From positions 17,980,001 to 18,044,000 of the forward strand of contig JBHGNT010000010.1 in the NCBI GenBank assembly GCA_043228905.1: a stretch of DNA of 64,000 nt, in the 5' to 3' direction. The number at the start of each line of letters is the position of its first letter. Position 1 is the first letter of the stretch. Positions 42,581-51,990 of the stretch are shown piece after piece. The position numbers and the translations under genes were made by a program. Source of the DNA: Azolla caroliniana. Lineage: Eukaryota > Polypodiophyta. The notes under the pieces are model-generated. The model was not told the origin of the DNA and did not search any database. It was given only the letters and a program-made list of their open reading frames with translations.

Positions 42581-42604
42581 GCCAAAAACCTATGTTGCTT
42601 GCAG

Positions 42605-42925
42605 TCATGCTGGTCCCAAGATTACTTGCTTTTGGTTATCAAAAGTCGGCTTGTCGAGACGCGGTGTTAGATACGAACGCCGTGATAATGCATCTGCCTT
42701 CCCTTGGTGCTTCCCCGGACGATATGTAATTTTGAAGTCGAAACGCGTGAGGAAGTGGGCCCACCGAGCTTGACGTCGATTTAACACACGAGCATCCTGA
42801 AAGTAGGCAAGGTTTTTATGGTCACTGAATATGATGACTTGATGAGAGGATCCCTCTAAAAAATGCCTCCATTGCATAAACGAGTCCACTATTGCCAATA
42901 GCTCCGTATCATGGAGATTTGGAAT
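42605..42925 (-). pseudogene. CRV-B RNase H, C-terminal part only
   Basis: Minus-strand frame [20 protein letters not shown], then [17 protein letters not shown] and [15 protein letters not shown]. The upstream half of RNase H and the whole reverse transcriptase are missing: TCCAAATCTCC of the RT start (GFIRHSKSP) is fused directly to ATGATACGGAGC. Confidence 0.9.
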
Positions 42926-43688
42926 GTCGAATGAATCCATTCTCCAAATTCTCCTCTATATAGGCTCGAAGGACTTCTAGCTCGGTTGGTGACAAATTGT
43001 AGATCGGTCCCCATGGTGGCTCTTTCCCCGGTTGTAAATCGATGGGGTAATCATATGGTCGATGGTGAGGAAGCGTATTGGCTCGTACTTTATGGAATAC
43101 ATCGGCATAATGATGATAATTCTTTGGAAGTTGAACGGTGGACTCATCTTTAATGGTGTCAGAGGGTTTTAGTGATATTGCGAAGAGAAAGATTTCTTCC
43201 TTGCGTCCTTCTTCCCGCAACTGATGTAGTGAAATGGTGGCAATCTTCTCAGTAGATCCTCGGGTTTGTCGACACTGGATTTCTCTTGTTCTCCAATCTA
43301 TGTCTGGGTTATGTAACTCGAACCATGGTAATCCCAAAACGATGGGATGTTCTGGGATACTAATAATGTTAAATGATACTACACATGCTAAGTTATCTAG
43401 GACAATATTAACCGGTTCTGACTCTTCTATGATATTTCCGAAAGCAATGGGACGACCATCAATGACGACTACAGAGGTTGGACACGGGAGTTTTCTAAGA
43501 GATATCTGATGAGCTTGGGAAAAATTCCTATCCATAAAGCAAGAATTAGCTCTGGGGTCTAGAAGTGCTAAGACATGTACTGGAGGGGTACTTTTAGTAC
43601 TAACTATTACTTGGGCTATGAACACATTGCTAACTTGCTTAGAGGGAATGGAGCCACTAATGGGCTGCACAAATCTAGGGCTGTCCAA
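42909..43688 (-). CDS. CRV-B protease and RT-linker
   Basis: Intact minus-strand frame of about 259 codons. It holds an aspartic-protease domain ([18 protein letters not shown], with D-P-R-A in place of D-S-G-A) and [18 protein letters not shown], then the linker [20 protein letters not shown] ending at the deletion joint. The altered catalytic triplet suggests the protease is inactive. Confidence 0.85.
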   Translation of the reverse strand: MDSPRFVQPISGSIPSKQVSNVFIAQVIVSTKSTPPVHVLALLDPRANSCFMDRNFSQAHQISLRKLPCPTSVVVIDGRPIAFGNIIEESEPVNIVLDNLACVVSFNIISIPEHPIVLGLPWFELHNPDIDWRTREIQCRQTRGSTEKIATISLHQLREEGRKEEIFLFAISLKPSDTIKDESTVQLPKNYHHYADVFHKVRANTLPHHRPYDYPIDLQPGKEPPWGPIYNLSPTELEVLRAYIEENLENGFIRHSKSP

Positions 43689-43714
43689 CCAAACGACTCC
43701 TATTTTGGCTGGAC

Positions 43715-44866
43715 TTAGTCGTTTAACTCTTCTTCTAACTGACTAAGGACATCAAATTTGTTCGCTAGATCTAGGCTATTAGTACTATTAGTACTATCAG
43801 ATATCCCTACTGTAATAGGCTCGGGTTTAGTACAATTAGAACTAGCAACTATTTGGTTTACCTGTCTTCTTGGCCTATGGGGACAATTTATTGCAATGTG
43901 TCCTGGTCCACCGTAGTAGAGACATAGTCGATTTGTTCGGCGAAGCTGCTTTTCTTCTTCGGATAATGGTCCTCGACGACATGTAGTGCCAATCTCCATC
44001 GGAGTCGGAGTATTCACTGGAGGCGCATTATAGTACTCCCTGGGTAAAGGTTTTGCTACCATTGAGGCGTAGGTGGGCTCTGATCTTGCCCTCGACATCT
44101 GTAGCTGTCGTTCCAAACGTCGCTCAAAGAGGCGGTTATCACATCTCACTGCGCAACTGATTGCTTCTGTTAAGGACTTTGTCTCTTCAGGGAAAGTCAA
44201 GAGTAAATCCTTGACATCGTTGTGTAAACCATAATGAAATTGCTCCATCAACGCTTGATCATCCCAAGGGATGTCAGCGGCGAATAGGCGGAAATCTACA
44301 GCGTATGCGGAGGCTGAATGGTCTCCTTGGCATAATTGCCGGATTTTGTTGATTGCAGTCCTTATGCTGTCAGTATCCCCAAAGCATGCTTTAAACTCAC
44401 CTATAAACTCTTCAAAGTTGTTGAGTAATGGAGACTCCTTTTCCAATAGTGGAGCGAACCATGCCAACGCTGAGCCACTTAACAACATCCCTACTAAACT
44501 CACTCGTGATGTATCGGTAGGATATCGGGAAGGATGCATTTGAATAACTAATCATACCTGATTAAGGAACCCTCTAAACTGCGATCGTGTTCCATCGAAC
44601 TTCGTGGGAAGGCCAATCTTGGGTTCCTTATGAATCCCTTGTGTTCAGGGGCCTTGTTGTTGCATCGCTACAATGGTTGCTTCGAGTTGTTGCACGCGTA
44701 ATGCAAGTTCCCCATGTTGTTGTTGTGTTTGCTACTTTTCTAAGGAGATTTGTTGAAGATCCCCCATCAACCGTTGATTTTCTTGTTCCAAAGCAAGGAA
44801 CTTCTCTTTCAAGCATTGAAACTCCGAGAAAACAGATTGATATTCCCGAGCGCTAATTGTGGCCAT
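43715..44866 (-). pseudogene. CRV-B Gag
   Basis: Starts at the ATG on 44864-44866 with a coiled-coil region (FSEFQCLKEKFLALEQENQR; LRVQQLEATIVAMQQQ), then stops and a frameshift. It continues as a 274-codon frame with a retrotransposon Gag capsid (SALAWFAPLLEKESPLLNNF; FEEFIGEFKACFGD) and a knuckle LCLYYGGPGHIAINC whose second Cys is Tyr. The changed knuckle residue and frame breaks indicate decay. Confidence 0.85.
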
Positions 44867-44920
44867 GGGATGAAAAGAAAAGAGGAATAAGAGATTAGTA
44901 TGAAGGGAGGGAGACAGAAG

Positions 44921-44937
44921 GGAAAATTGGTTCAAAT
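44921..44937 (-). promoter_or_regulatory. Candidate self-priming primer-binding site of CRV-B
   Basis: Directly after the 5' LTR the minus strand reads ATTTGAACCAATTTTCC. There is no TGG start and no match to a tRNA end that I recognise. AAATTGGTTCAA, its complement over 12 nt, occurs in the LTR starting at 45186, 33 bp downstream of the TATA box, where the transcript should begin. Confidence 0.55.
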
Positions 44938-45403
44938 TGTCATGAATAGTACTAAACAGAGAGAGGATTAGTACTAAATAGAGAGAGAATTAGTCCTAGA
45001 GAAGGGAAGTACTATTAGAACTAAGAGGACGGGACTGCGGAAGACTCCCGAGAGAGGAAGAGAGAAGAGGAGAGACAGAGATAGCGAGGACGAGAGAGAG
45101 AGAGAGATGATGATAACAAATTATATATTATAAGAAGAGTAAGTACAAAAGGGCTATGAGGCTAAAGACTGGCGTTGAACCAATTTGGTTCAACATAATG
45201 CCTAGTGCCCTCTTTTATAGTGTTCTCAGGAGTAATCTTGAAGCTTCTAGAATGTCCCAGAGAAATCTGGAATATACATTAATTTCCTATAATAAAATGT
45301 AAATGAAAATAATATTCTACGTATTACAATAGATGATATAATGGTCAAGAGCTCGACTCATATAACCTAAGGTCATGGGTTCGAGTCTTGCCATATCATG
45401 ACA
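44938..45403 (-). repeat. CRV-B 5' LTR (466 bp)
   Basis: Ends form the 8-bp inverted repeat TGTCATGA/TCATGACA. On the minus strand it holds the tRNA-like module, a heat-shock element array, CTATAAAAGAGGG (TATA at 45213-45219) and a palindrome with arms GTTGAACCAA and TTGGTTCAAC at 45174-45194. A GA-rich U5 with a microsatellite near 45092-45106 follows. Confidence 0.9.
45240..45262. promoter_or_regulatory. Heat-shock element array in the CRV-B 5' LTR
   Basis: GAAgcTTCtaGAAtgTCCcaGAG, three perfect units and two near matches, ending about 20 bp upstream of the TATA box in the sense of the element. The 3' LTR copy keeps the fourth TTC intact. Confidence 0.7.
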
Positions 45404-46159
45404 ACCAGTTGGTCATGCATTGAAAGGGAATGTGACACCCAATTTGCGCAATGTGCCATTTGCCATGAACCTCAAGAGACTACCAAGCATGTCTTATGGT
45501 CTTGTTCTTTTGCTCGACAAGTATGGAAGAAAGTCGTGTCTTTATTCCTAACAATAAATGTAGGTTGCTTATTCTCATGGGGATCAACTATGTGGGGAGT
45601 ACTACACTCCGGTTTAATGTTGTATGAGGCAAACGATGTTCATGAGGCAATGTCAATACATAATAGAAGATTGATGTTAGTTAGTCCCTTCCAGCAACCT
45701 CGAAAGCAGGTGCGATCTGTCCAAATTTGGAAAACTGTGTCCACAATAACATTATGTGTATTATAGAAATATCGATTTAACCGACTTTATGATGGGGTAG
45801 ACATTCATCTCTCAGATGTGTTGTTTGAGTTATGGGAGAACTTGCTGGCTGTAGTCCGTGGTCAGTATGACAATATGCAGGGTTCCCCAGATACTGTGAA
45901 CAAGAAAAGGAAAAAGCTTCTTCACTTATGGAAAAAGGTGCCCCTGTTTACAATGGTAGCTCAAGAGCCTCAATGACAATATCGACTTCCATGGAGTCCC
46001 TCTTTGAATATCAACAAATGTAAACATCCTCGTATTTTATATCATTGTATAAAGAAACTTGTAACCTTCTTGGTAGCTAGGTTCAAGTTGTATGGGCGTT
46101 TTGTTCTTAATACTATTGAAGAAAATCTTTTATAGAAAAAAAAAAGAGTGAGTAGAACT

Positions 46160-46960
46160 CAATGCATAGTGAGTGTCCCACAAGCAAGAGTCCTCACCTC
46201 CCTATTGTATATCTCCCTCATCTTTTATATCATTGAACATATTATATCATCTTTTATATCATTGAACAATAAAGAGTGTGTTACTCTAATTCGTGTACAA
46301 ATTGATATCTTGTTCACGTAACACACTTGAGCACAGACCTAGCACTCACTTCTTTGTTTGACTTGTTAATCTCAACTTTGTAACATTGGTTTTCACCCTA
46401 TATTTACCATGAATCATGAACGCATTATGCATATTTCAATTGCGTTGCAACCCCCACTATTATAAAACTTGGAATAAAATCTCCCCTTCATCATATTTGA
46501 ACCTTGCCGAGGCATAACATAACAACAGGATAACACTTGCCAAATATTAGAATTGAACAAAAGAAGCATGTGGTTTACCCCAATTGTCAACCTTAGTCGT
46601 CATTTGTTGGAGGCTAAACCTAATTATGGGAGCCCATCAACTATGACCCTCCATATGAATACCTTTGCATGAAATGGCAATTGGAACCATGTTGCAATAT
46701 TTTCCACCACCTTGCAACTGACTTACATTCCATATGTTTTCTACTTTGGGTGATAACCAAGACAATGATGTCGTTGAATGATGATGCAATATATTTGTAG
46801 TGACCTTTAATAAGTTTATGCTACCCACCAACCTACCCAAGGAGCACCATTTACTTTCATTGGCAAATATCCATGCAAGAATGACATTTTTTGTTATTGT
46901 TTCTATAGTTAAAGCTTAAGCCCCCCTTCTCTCTCTTCTTGTTTATATTAAATTTGCTAC
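46160..46960. other. Intergenic sequence, nothing recognised
   Basis: AT-rich sequence between the two LINE remnants, without a recognised domain. Confidence 0.5.
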
Positions 46961-46969
46961 TTGTAAGTT

Positions 46970-47574
46970 AAGGCAAAATCATCAAGATCCGTTTCGAAAG
47001 AGGCTTGCAGCCCACATCCCCTAGGTTTCCAGAAATCTGGATGCTGATCGCAGGTTTCACCTTGTGGTATATATGGAAAACGCGTTGCCTCAAGGTTTTC
47101 CAAGGTACGGTACGGCCCCCGGAGGAAGTGATCATGGACATATGGTTCGCGATTATCAGCTGCCTACGAGGGCAACTGGAAGAGATTTGCAGCCACTCCA
47201 ACGACGTGGTCTCTGCCCGTTTGCGCTTTTGGCAAAAATGGCGGAACACACCTATGGTGATGCAAGGCGGGAGTGGCCCGAGGTGGAATTACTAGCCCCC
47301 ACGCTGGTTGTTTCCTACTCACCTGCCACCCTCTCTTCGTTGTAGGCCCCAAGAGCCGACTCGTACTAGGCAACATTGAAGGGCATCGCCTTAGATATAG
47401 GTAGCTTCTTACATTAAGTTAGGTCGCAAGGCATTGTTAGTAGGCTCATCTTCTTTTACTTGATCGGAGGAAGACTCCCCGAAGTGTGTATAAGTCTCCT
47501 TGTAGACTCTCTATGTAATAATCCTTCCTAACTAATGGGAAAGTAACTTCATTTTGGAAAGAAAAAAAAAAAGA
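46970..47574 (+). mobile_element. Second 5'-truncated LINE (3' part)
   Basis: The plus-strand frame PEIWMLIAGFTLWYIWKTRC, then EEVIMDIWFAIISCLRGQLE, resembles the C-terminal tail of plant LINE ORF2. A non-coding 3' region ends with a poly-A run at about 47563-47572. Its last about 130 bp match, in inverse orientation, the segment at 51786-51990. The left boundary is uncertain. Confidence 0.7.
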
Positions 47575-47959
47575 TTCTAATCATTGTGTCTTTAATAATT
47601 TGTAATACTTTAGCATACTAATGGAAGCTAAAACTATTCAGTGATTCGTTATCTCTTCATTCAATCTTTTGAGTGTGTGGAACATTATAAAGTCTTTTGG
47701 GTTAAGTAAAAGGTCTTATCTTATGTGTTTATTAAGTTGTACCTCCAATGGTTAATCATCACTTTTTAATTAATTTCTTTTTAATTCTCATCATGATTAA
47801 CATTAGTAAATCACGATTAGTGAGCCCTAGTGTTCACAGTTTTTTTAACATTCATTTTCAAAAAACATTTCCCTTCTACCAATTAATCACGAGTAGTGGT
47901 TAATCGTTTTAATAATCCATTTGCTTAATGATAGATCTAACTACCAATTAATCATAAGG
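47575..47959. other. Intergenic sequence, nothing recognised
   Basis: AT-rich stretch between the LINE tail and a Gypsy scrap, with no feature recognised. Confidence 0.5.
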
Positions 47960-48062
47960 GAAATTATATCAATGAATTTTGTTATTAACCTTCCTCGCAC
48001 TCAAAAAGACCATGATATTTGGGTTGTCGTTGATAGATTAACTAAGTTGGTCAGATTTGTAT
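47960..48062 (+). pseudogene. Gypsy integrase scrap
   Basis: The plus-strand frame reads ISMNFVINLPRTQKDHDIWV, then VVDRLTKLVRF. This is the start of a Ty3/Gypsy integrase core (MDFVxxLPRTxxGxDxIWVxVDRLTKxAxF) with its first catalytic Asp replaced by Asn. No other part of the element was found nearby. Confidence 0.75.
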
Positions 48063-48821
48063 GTATCTCTCTATCCCTGCCTTTGCCTTTGCAATTGTCT
48101 CTCTTTATCTTTATTTGTATGTGATCCAATGATGCCCTAATTTGCGCTCAACTCTATTCATGTGCTACGACCAATAGTGGAGGATCCTCGGTGGATTGAT
48201 AACAAGGATGGAAGCACATTTATGTGAATTAGATGTTGAGGTCATACGAATATATTATTAACATTTCCTACATACACCCATACCAAACCATAAATTCTAC
48301 AAGAGTATGAATCCACATTCATAATGATTTCATATTAATCCATACATTGCACATGAGTACGAATCCAAATACCTAATGATCAGAGGATGGAAACAATACC
48401 TATGTTGGCAGATGATAACGCCATTCACAAAGTTTAACTTATGCTATCACAACACACACTATAAGTGACAAAATGTTCACATATATCTAATTAGTCAAAA
48501 ACATGAGGTGATGGAGATAGAACCATTTGCAACTGAGATTATCCACGATGACACACTTCATCATACATCGAACTAGGTAGATCTTCAAAAAAATTATATT
48601 TTACACTAATGGGAAACCATAAATAACTTTTGTACACAAGGCAATGAGGATAGAACCATTCACACCTTAGGCTCTCAACAACAAAAATGCTTACACATCC
48701 AGCTATTTTGACGTACACTTGAAAATTTATACATTTCACATTGGATGTCAAGCCATGGACACTTGTGCTCACACACACACAAGGTGACGAGAGAAGGAAC
48801 AATTTCACACCCACCATTAAA
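48063..48821. other. Region downstream of the ERF gene
   Basis: AT-rich sequence that includes the probable 3' untranslated region of the minus-strand ERF gene. No further gene recognised. Three similar CTTGTGTACA-like words occur near 48635-48780. Confidence 0.45.
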
Positions 48822-49983
48822 CTAGAAGTTCCATAAGGGTATATTGAATCCTTGATGGAGGTGTTGAAATGATACATGATGGTCATCATTATCATCATGA
48901 TTATCAACACCATTGTCATACAAATGATGAGTATCAAATAAAATATCCTCTTGTTCTCCACCAATGATCATGATTTGTTGGTCTAACACATCATCATTGA
49001 GGTGTTGGGCCAAGGCATGGTCACAACCATGACTATTACTAGCATTATCAATGGAATGCAAAGTATTACTATTACTATTATACCATGGCTTCTTCATGTC
49101 ACAACTAATACTCTCATAGGGTTGATCATCTTGATCAATTAGTATGTCATTGTTATAATTTGTTTTTATAAGTATAACCTTCCCTTGATAATTAGCTTTT
49201 GCTTTTTGCTTCATAGTGAAGTCTAGTTCTCTAGTAGTTTTGCTACCATAATCCATACAAGCCCACCTATCCAATGTATCATCACCATCACCATCCATCC
49301 TAATGTTTTTGTGTGACACCTTTGATCCGTCGTGCACATCACTGCGATGATTTGGTAAACTCTCCAAAATGCCCGACTTCGGCTTCTCATGAACCCACCC
49401 ATCACAAGCATTTGAGTCATGTTCAGACACTAAATACGACGGCATGGATTTCGGAATGCACGACTCGGATGCGGCCCGGACATTCGCTGGCTCCGACTTT
49501 GATCCTTGCACTTGGTTCGACCAGCATTTCGAATTATATCCCGGCACAACCCCCAAATTACCAATGACACTTTGAGCAGTGTGTCCATCGGCCCCTTGCG
49601 CACCCAACTCCAATTCCGATGCTTCATTCAACCAGCAATTCATGTACATTTCTGACAATATGGTGGACATGTTATGATTGGGTGGATGATTATGTGTGAA
49701 ATTGAGCTTGGCTTTACTCCCTTTGATTCGTCTGGCGGCATCATCGTAGGCTCGGGCTGCGTCCTCCGGTGTGTGGAATGTGCCGAGCCAGATGCGTCCT
49801 CCTTTGGCCGGGTCCCGTATCTCAGCCGCGTATTTCCCCCACGGCCGCCGCCGGATACCCCGGTACCCGTGCTTCCTCTTCTTCTTCCTTGTGGAAGGCT
49901 TGCTAGTGTTTGCATTATTTCCTAGCATTGACAACAAAATGTTCATGTTTTGTTAAATTTATGCATGTATGAATGTGTGTGTA

Positions 49984-50057
<74 letters not shown>

Positions 50058-50239
50058 GATGTAAACTTACTTGCTTGGAAGAGGTAATAGGTGTTGATTA
50101 GTTTATTCAAAGAATGGGGATCATTTATGACTACTTCATTGAGTAGATGGTCATCCACTCCAAGATCACTTAACTTGTAGCCAATATTCATTGATGTATC
50201 ACTAGTAGCAGCAGTAGTAGTGGTAGTACAACTTAACAT
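48822..50239 (-). CDS. AP2/ERF-domain transcription factor (ERF subfamily), two exons
   Basis: Plant DNA-binding regulator expected to act in the nucleus on GCC-box-like sites. Exons 50071-50239 and 48822-49921 join at CAAGCAA|GA to give 422 residues; donor GTAAGT, acceptor TGCTAG. A basic run KKKRK (69-73) is a probable nuclear signal. The AP2 domain spans about 76-131: [53 protein letters not shown]. The [10 protein letters not shown] context is ERF-type rather than DREB-type. One intron before the AP2 domain and the KGxRxWLGTF core resemble group VII ERFs, but the N terminus (MLSCTTTTT) lacks the MCGGA degron start of that group. The C-terminal half is rich in Asn, Asp and His and has no motif I recognise. 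It is the only clear gene in the right half of the window. Confidence 0.92.
49989..50052. repeat. TG microsatellite in the ERF intron
   Basis: About 32 uninterrupted GT units within the 149-bp intron. It makes up over 40% of the intron and lies close to the donor site. Confidence 0.95.
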
Positions 50240-50378
50240 ACCAAATCGTGTGTGAATAACTAACTTCGATTGTTGGTATGAATACCCTGTCGTTTAATGA
50301 GCAAGATTGGTTGGTTTGGATTTTCTAGTTCATCTGTGTAAGTATAGAAGAGCAAGTAGTAGTATGAATAAATAGGAG

Positions 50379-50387
50379 GAAATATAG
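50379..50387 (-). promoter_or_regulatory. TATA-like box, candidate ERF promoter
   Basis: Minus strand CTATATTTC about 140 bp upstream of the ATG, consistent with a leader of about 110 nt. An alternative is TATTTAT near 50370. Confidence 0.35.
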
Positions 50388-50552
50388 AGGGAGTTTAGAA
50401 GCTCTTAAAAAGAAGTACTAATAGAACTTCATCGTGAACGACATATGTGGGTTGAAAGTGTAGCAAGTCCCCTCTTGTGAAGACAAGGAAACAAAACATT
50501 AGAGTTATATATCTTTATATAGTATTGTGAAGAAGGGTTATGATACAGACAA

Positions 50553-50572
50553 GGGGGGGGGGGGGGGGGGGG
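50553..50572. repeat. Poly-G run of 20
   Basis: Uninterrupted guanines about 320 bp upstream of the ERF start codon. On the minus strand this is poly-C. Length may be unreliable in sequencing. Confidence 0.9.
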
Positions 50573-50599
50573 AGTTGAGTGATTATGTGTGTCTCATGT

Positions 50600-51785
50600 G
50601 TATTACTTTTCGTTCCATGAGTAATGGAAGATTTTATGTATGATCACAAGTGAAACAGTGGAATTGGGATGAATAGTGGTGAAATAGCAAAGATCATGGT
50701 GCCCAAGCATTATTTTAATGTGTTTCTTTTTCTTCTCTTGTGTATGATGGGGAACATGAATGTAAGGTATCACCAATCCCATCTTTCTTTTGAAACAAAG
50801 GTTTGGGAGGTTAGAGGAGGTAATAACTTCGAGGTTTTGGTTCTTGTTCCAAGCTGCTTCGAATTGACCAAAAAGACTCTTGAGAAGCACAATGGGGTGC
50901 ACCTTACTTGCTTGTTATTGCTCTGCCATACACCCCCCAATGAAATAGCCACGTTCGAGCACATGCTCTCTCTCTCTCCCCCCCCCACCCCCCCCCCCCC
51001 ACATTCCTTGCGCAATCAGAATGTGCACTCTCAATTACAACGTTTATTAGTAAAATTCTTGATCATCAAGAATCACTACTCAATTAATTCCAGACACATT
51101 ATGCAAATATGTCTCAAGTTTGGTGCCATAGGTCATATTTGAGATTTGAAGACAATAATATTATATATGCATATATAATATTATTGGTGCCATAGGTCTA
51201 TGTTGTACATTGGTATCTTTTATCAAGATTTACAAATTAGCAATATTAACTCTCTTCATGGCTCCAAGGTTGAGGGTTCAAATGTATGCCCATGGATTTT
51301 TCATTTACGTCAAATTTCTTAAAGATTTTATGGATAATTATATAATCCTTATTCTAGCATTCGGAGGGAATTTGCATTATTACCAATGAAATTAGTGGGA
51401 ATAATGCCATTGAGATATTTGGGCGTATGCTTCGCAATTAAATTCTCTTTCTCCATGACATGATTCAAGTTCAACACATAACTACAATATGTTGGAACAT
51501 CCTAGCCAAAGTGGCAACAAGAAGAACGATGGCCATTTGTCAACTTTGATGTTGCTAGATTAGTGTCTTGTGTACAATCCAACTATTTGAATCGATGTTG
51601 ATCATTGTAACATAAATTGCGGTTATCAAGGTTATGAGGTCGGATTTAGCATATCTATTTACATTTCCATACCTACACATTAGGGGATCTTGTAGGTTCC
51701 TTGATTAGTGGAACGATGTTAGATCCAACTTCATATAAACATGTTTGGAAGCTTTAATACTCCTCCAACTTCAAAAGAAAATGTT
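50600..51785. other. Intergenic sequence with CT and poly-C runs
   Basis: A CT repeat followed by C-rich sequence at about 50967-51000. A plus-strand frame of 157 codons and a minus-strand frame of 99 codons have no recognised domain and cross the low-complexity run. Nothing else supported. Confidence 0.5.
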
Positions 51786-51990
51786 CTTTTTTCTTCTTCT
51801 TCTTCTTTTTCCAAAATGAAGCTACTTTCCCATTAGTTAGGAAGGATTATTACAAAGAGACTGTACAAGGAGGCTTATACATAGAACGGGGAATCTCCCT
51901 CCGATCAGGTTCAAGAAAAGGAGACTAGTTACATCGCCTTTCGGACTGACTACTTAATGTAAGTACCTATAGACCTCGTGCTCACTTTAA
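51786..51990 (-). mobile_element. LINE 3' tail, inverted copy
   Basis: TTCTTTTTCCAAAATGAAG, ACTTTCCCATTAGTTAGGAA and GGATTATTACAAAGAGACTG are the reverse complement of the end of the LINE at 47440-47574, including its poly-A side. Only the non-coding tail is present. Confidence 0.75.

Larger units (their letters stand above)
40885..45403 (-). mobile_element. CRV-B: chromovirus (Ty3/Gypsy) with reverse transcriptase deleted
   Basis: Order on the minus strand: LTR (44938-45403), leader with candidate self-priming site, gag, protease, a deletion fusing the RT start to the middle of RNase H, integrase, chromodomain, purine tract, truncated LTR (40885-41062). LTR overlap differs at about 4 of 180 positions by eye. 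It lies inside a LINE; the left LTR end and adjoining LINE sequence were lost by a later deletion. Confidence 0.92.
40597..46159 (+). mobile_element. 5'-truncated LINE with 17-bp target duplication, split by CRV-B
   Basis: AAAGAGTGAGTAGAACT at 40597-40613 is repeated at 46143-46159, directly after a poly-A run at 46136-46145. LINE sequence is 40614-40884 and 45404-46142. The first part reads WIWSFKGPTKFILFQ. The second reads CAICHEPQETTKHVLWSC, a zinc-binding C-terminal domain of plant LINE reverse transcriptases, then KKRKKLLHLWKKVP. No endonuclease or polymerase domain remains. Confidence 0.85.

Noticed and set aside
50669-51142. 157-codon plus-strand open frame
   Set aside because: Crosses CT and poly-C runs, has no recognised domain, and lies in gene-poor AT-rich DNA.
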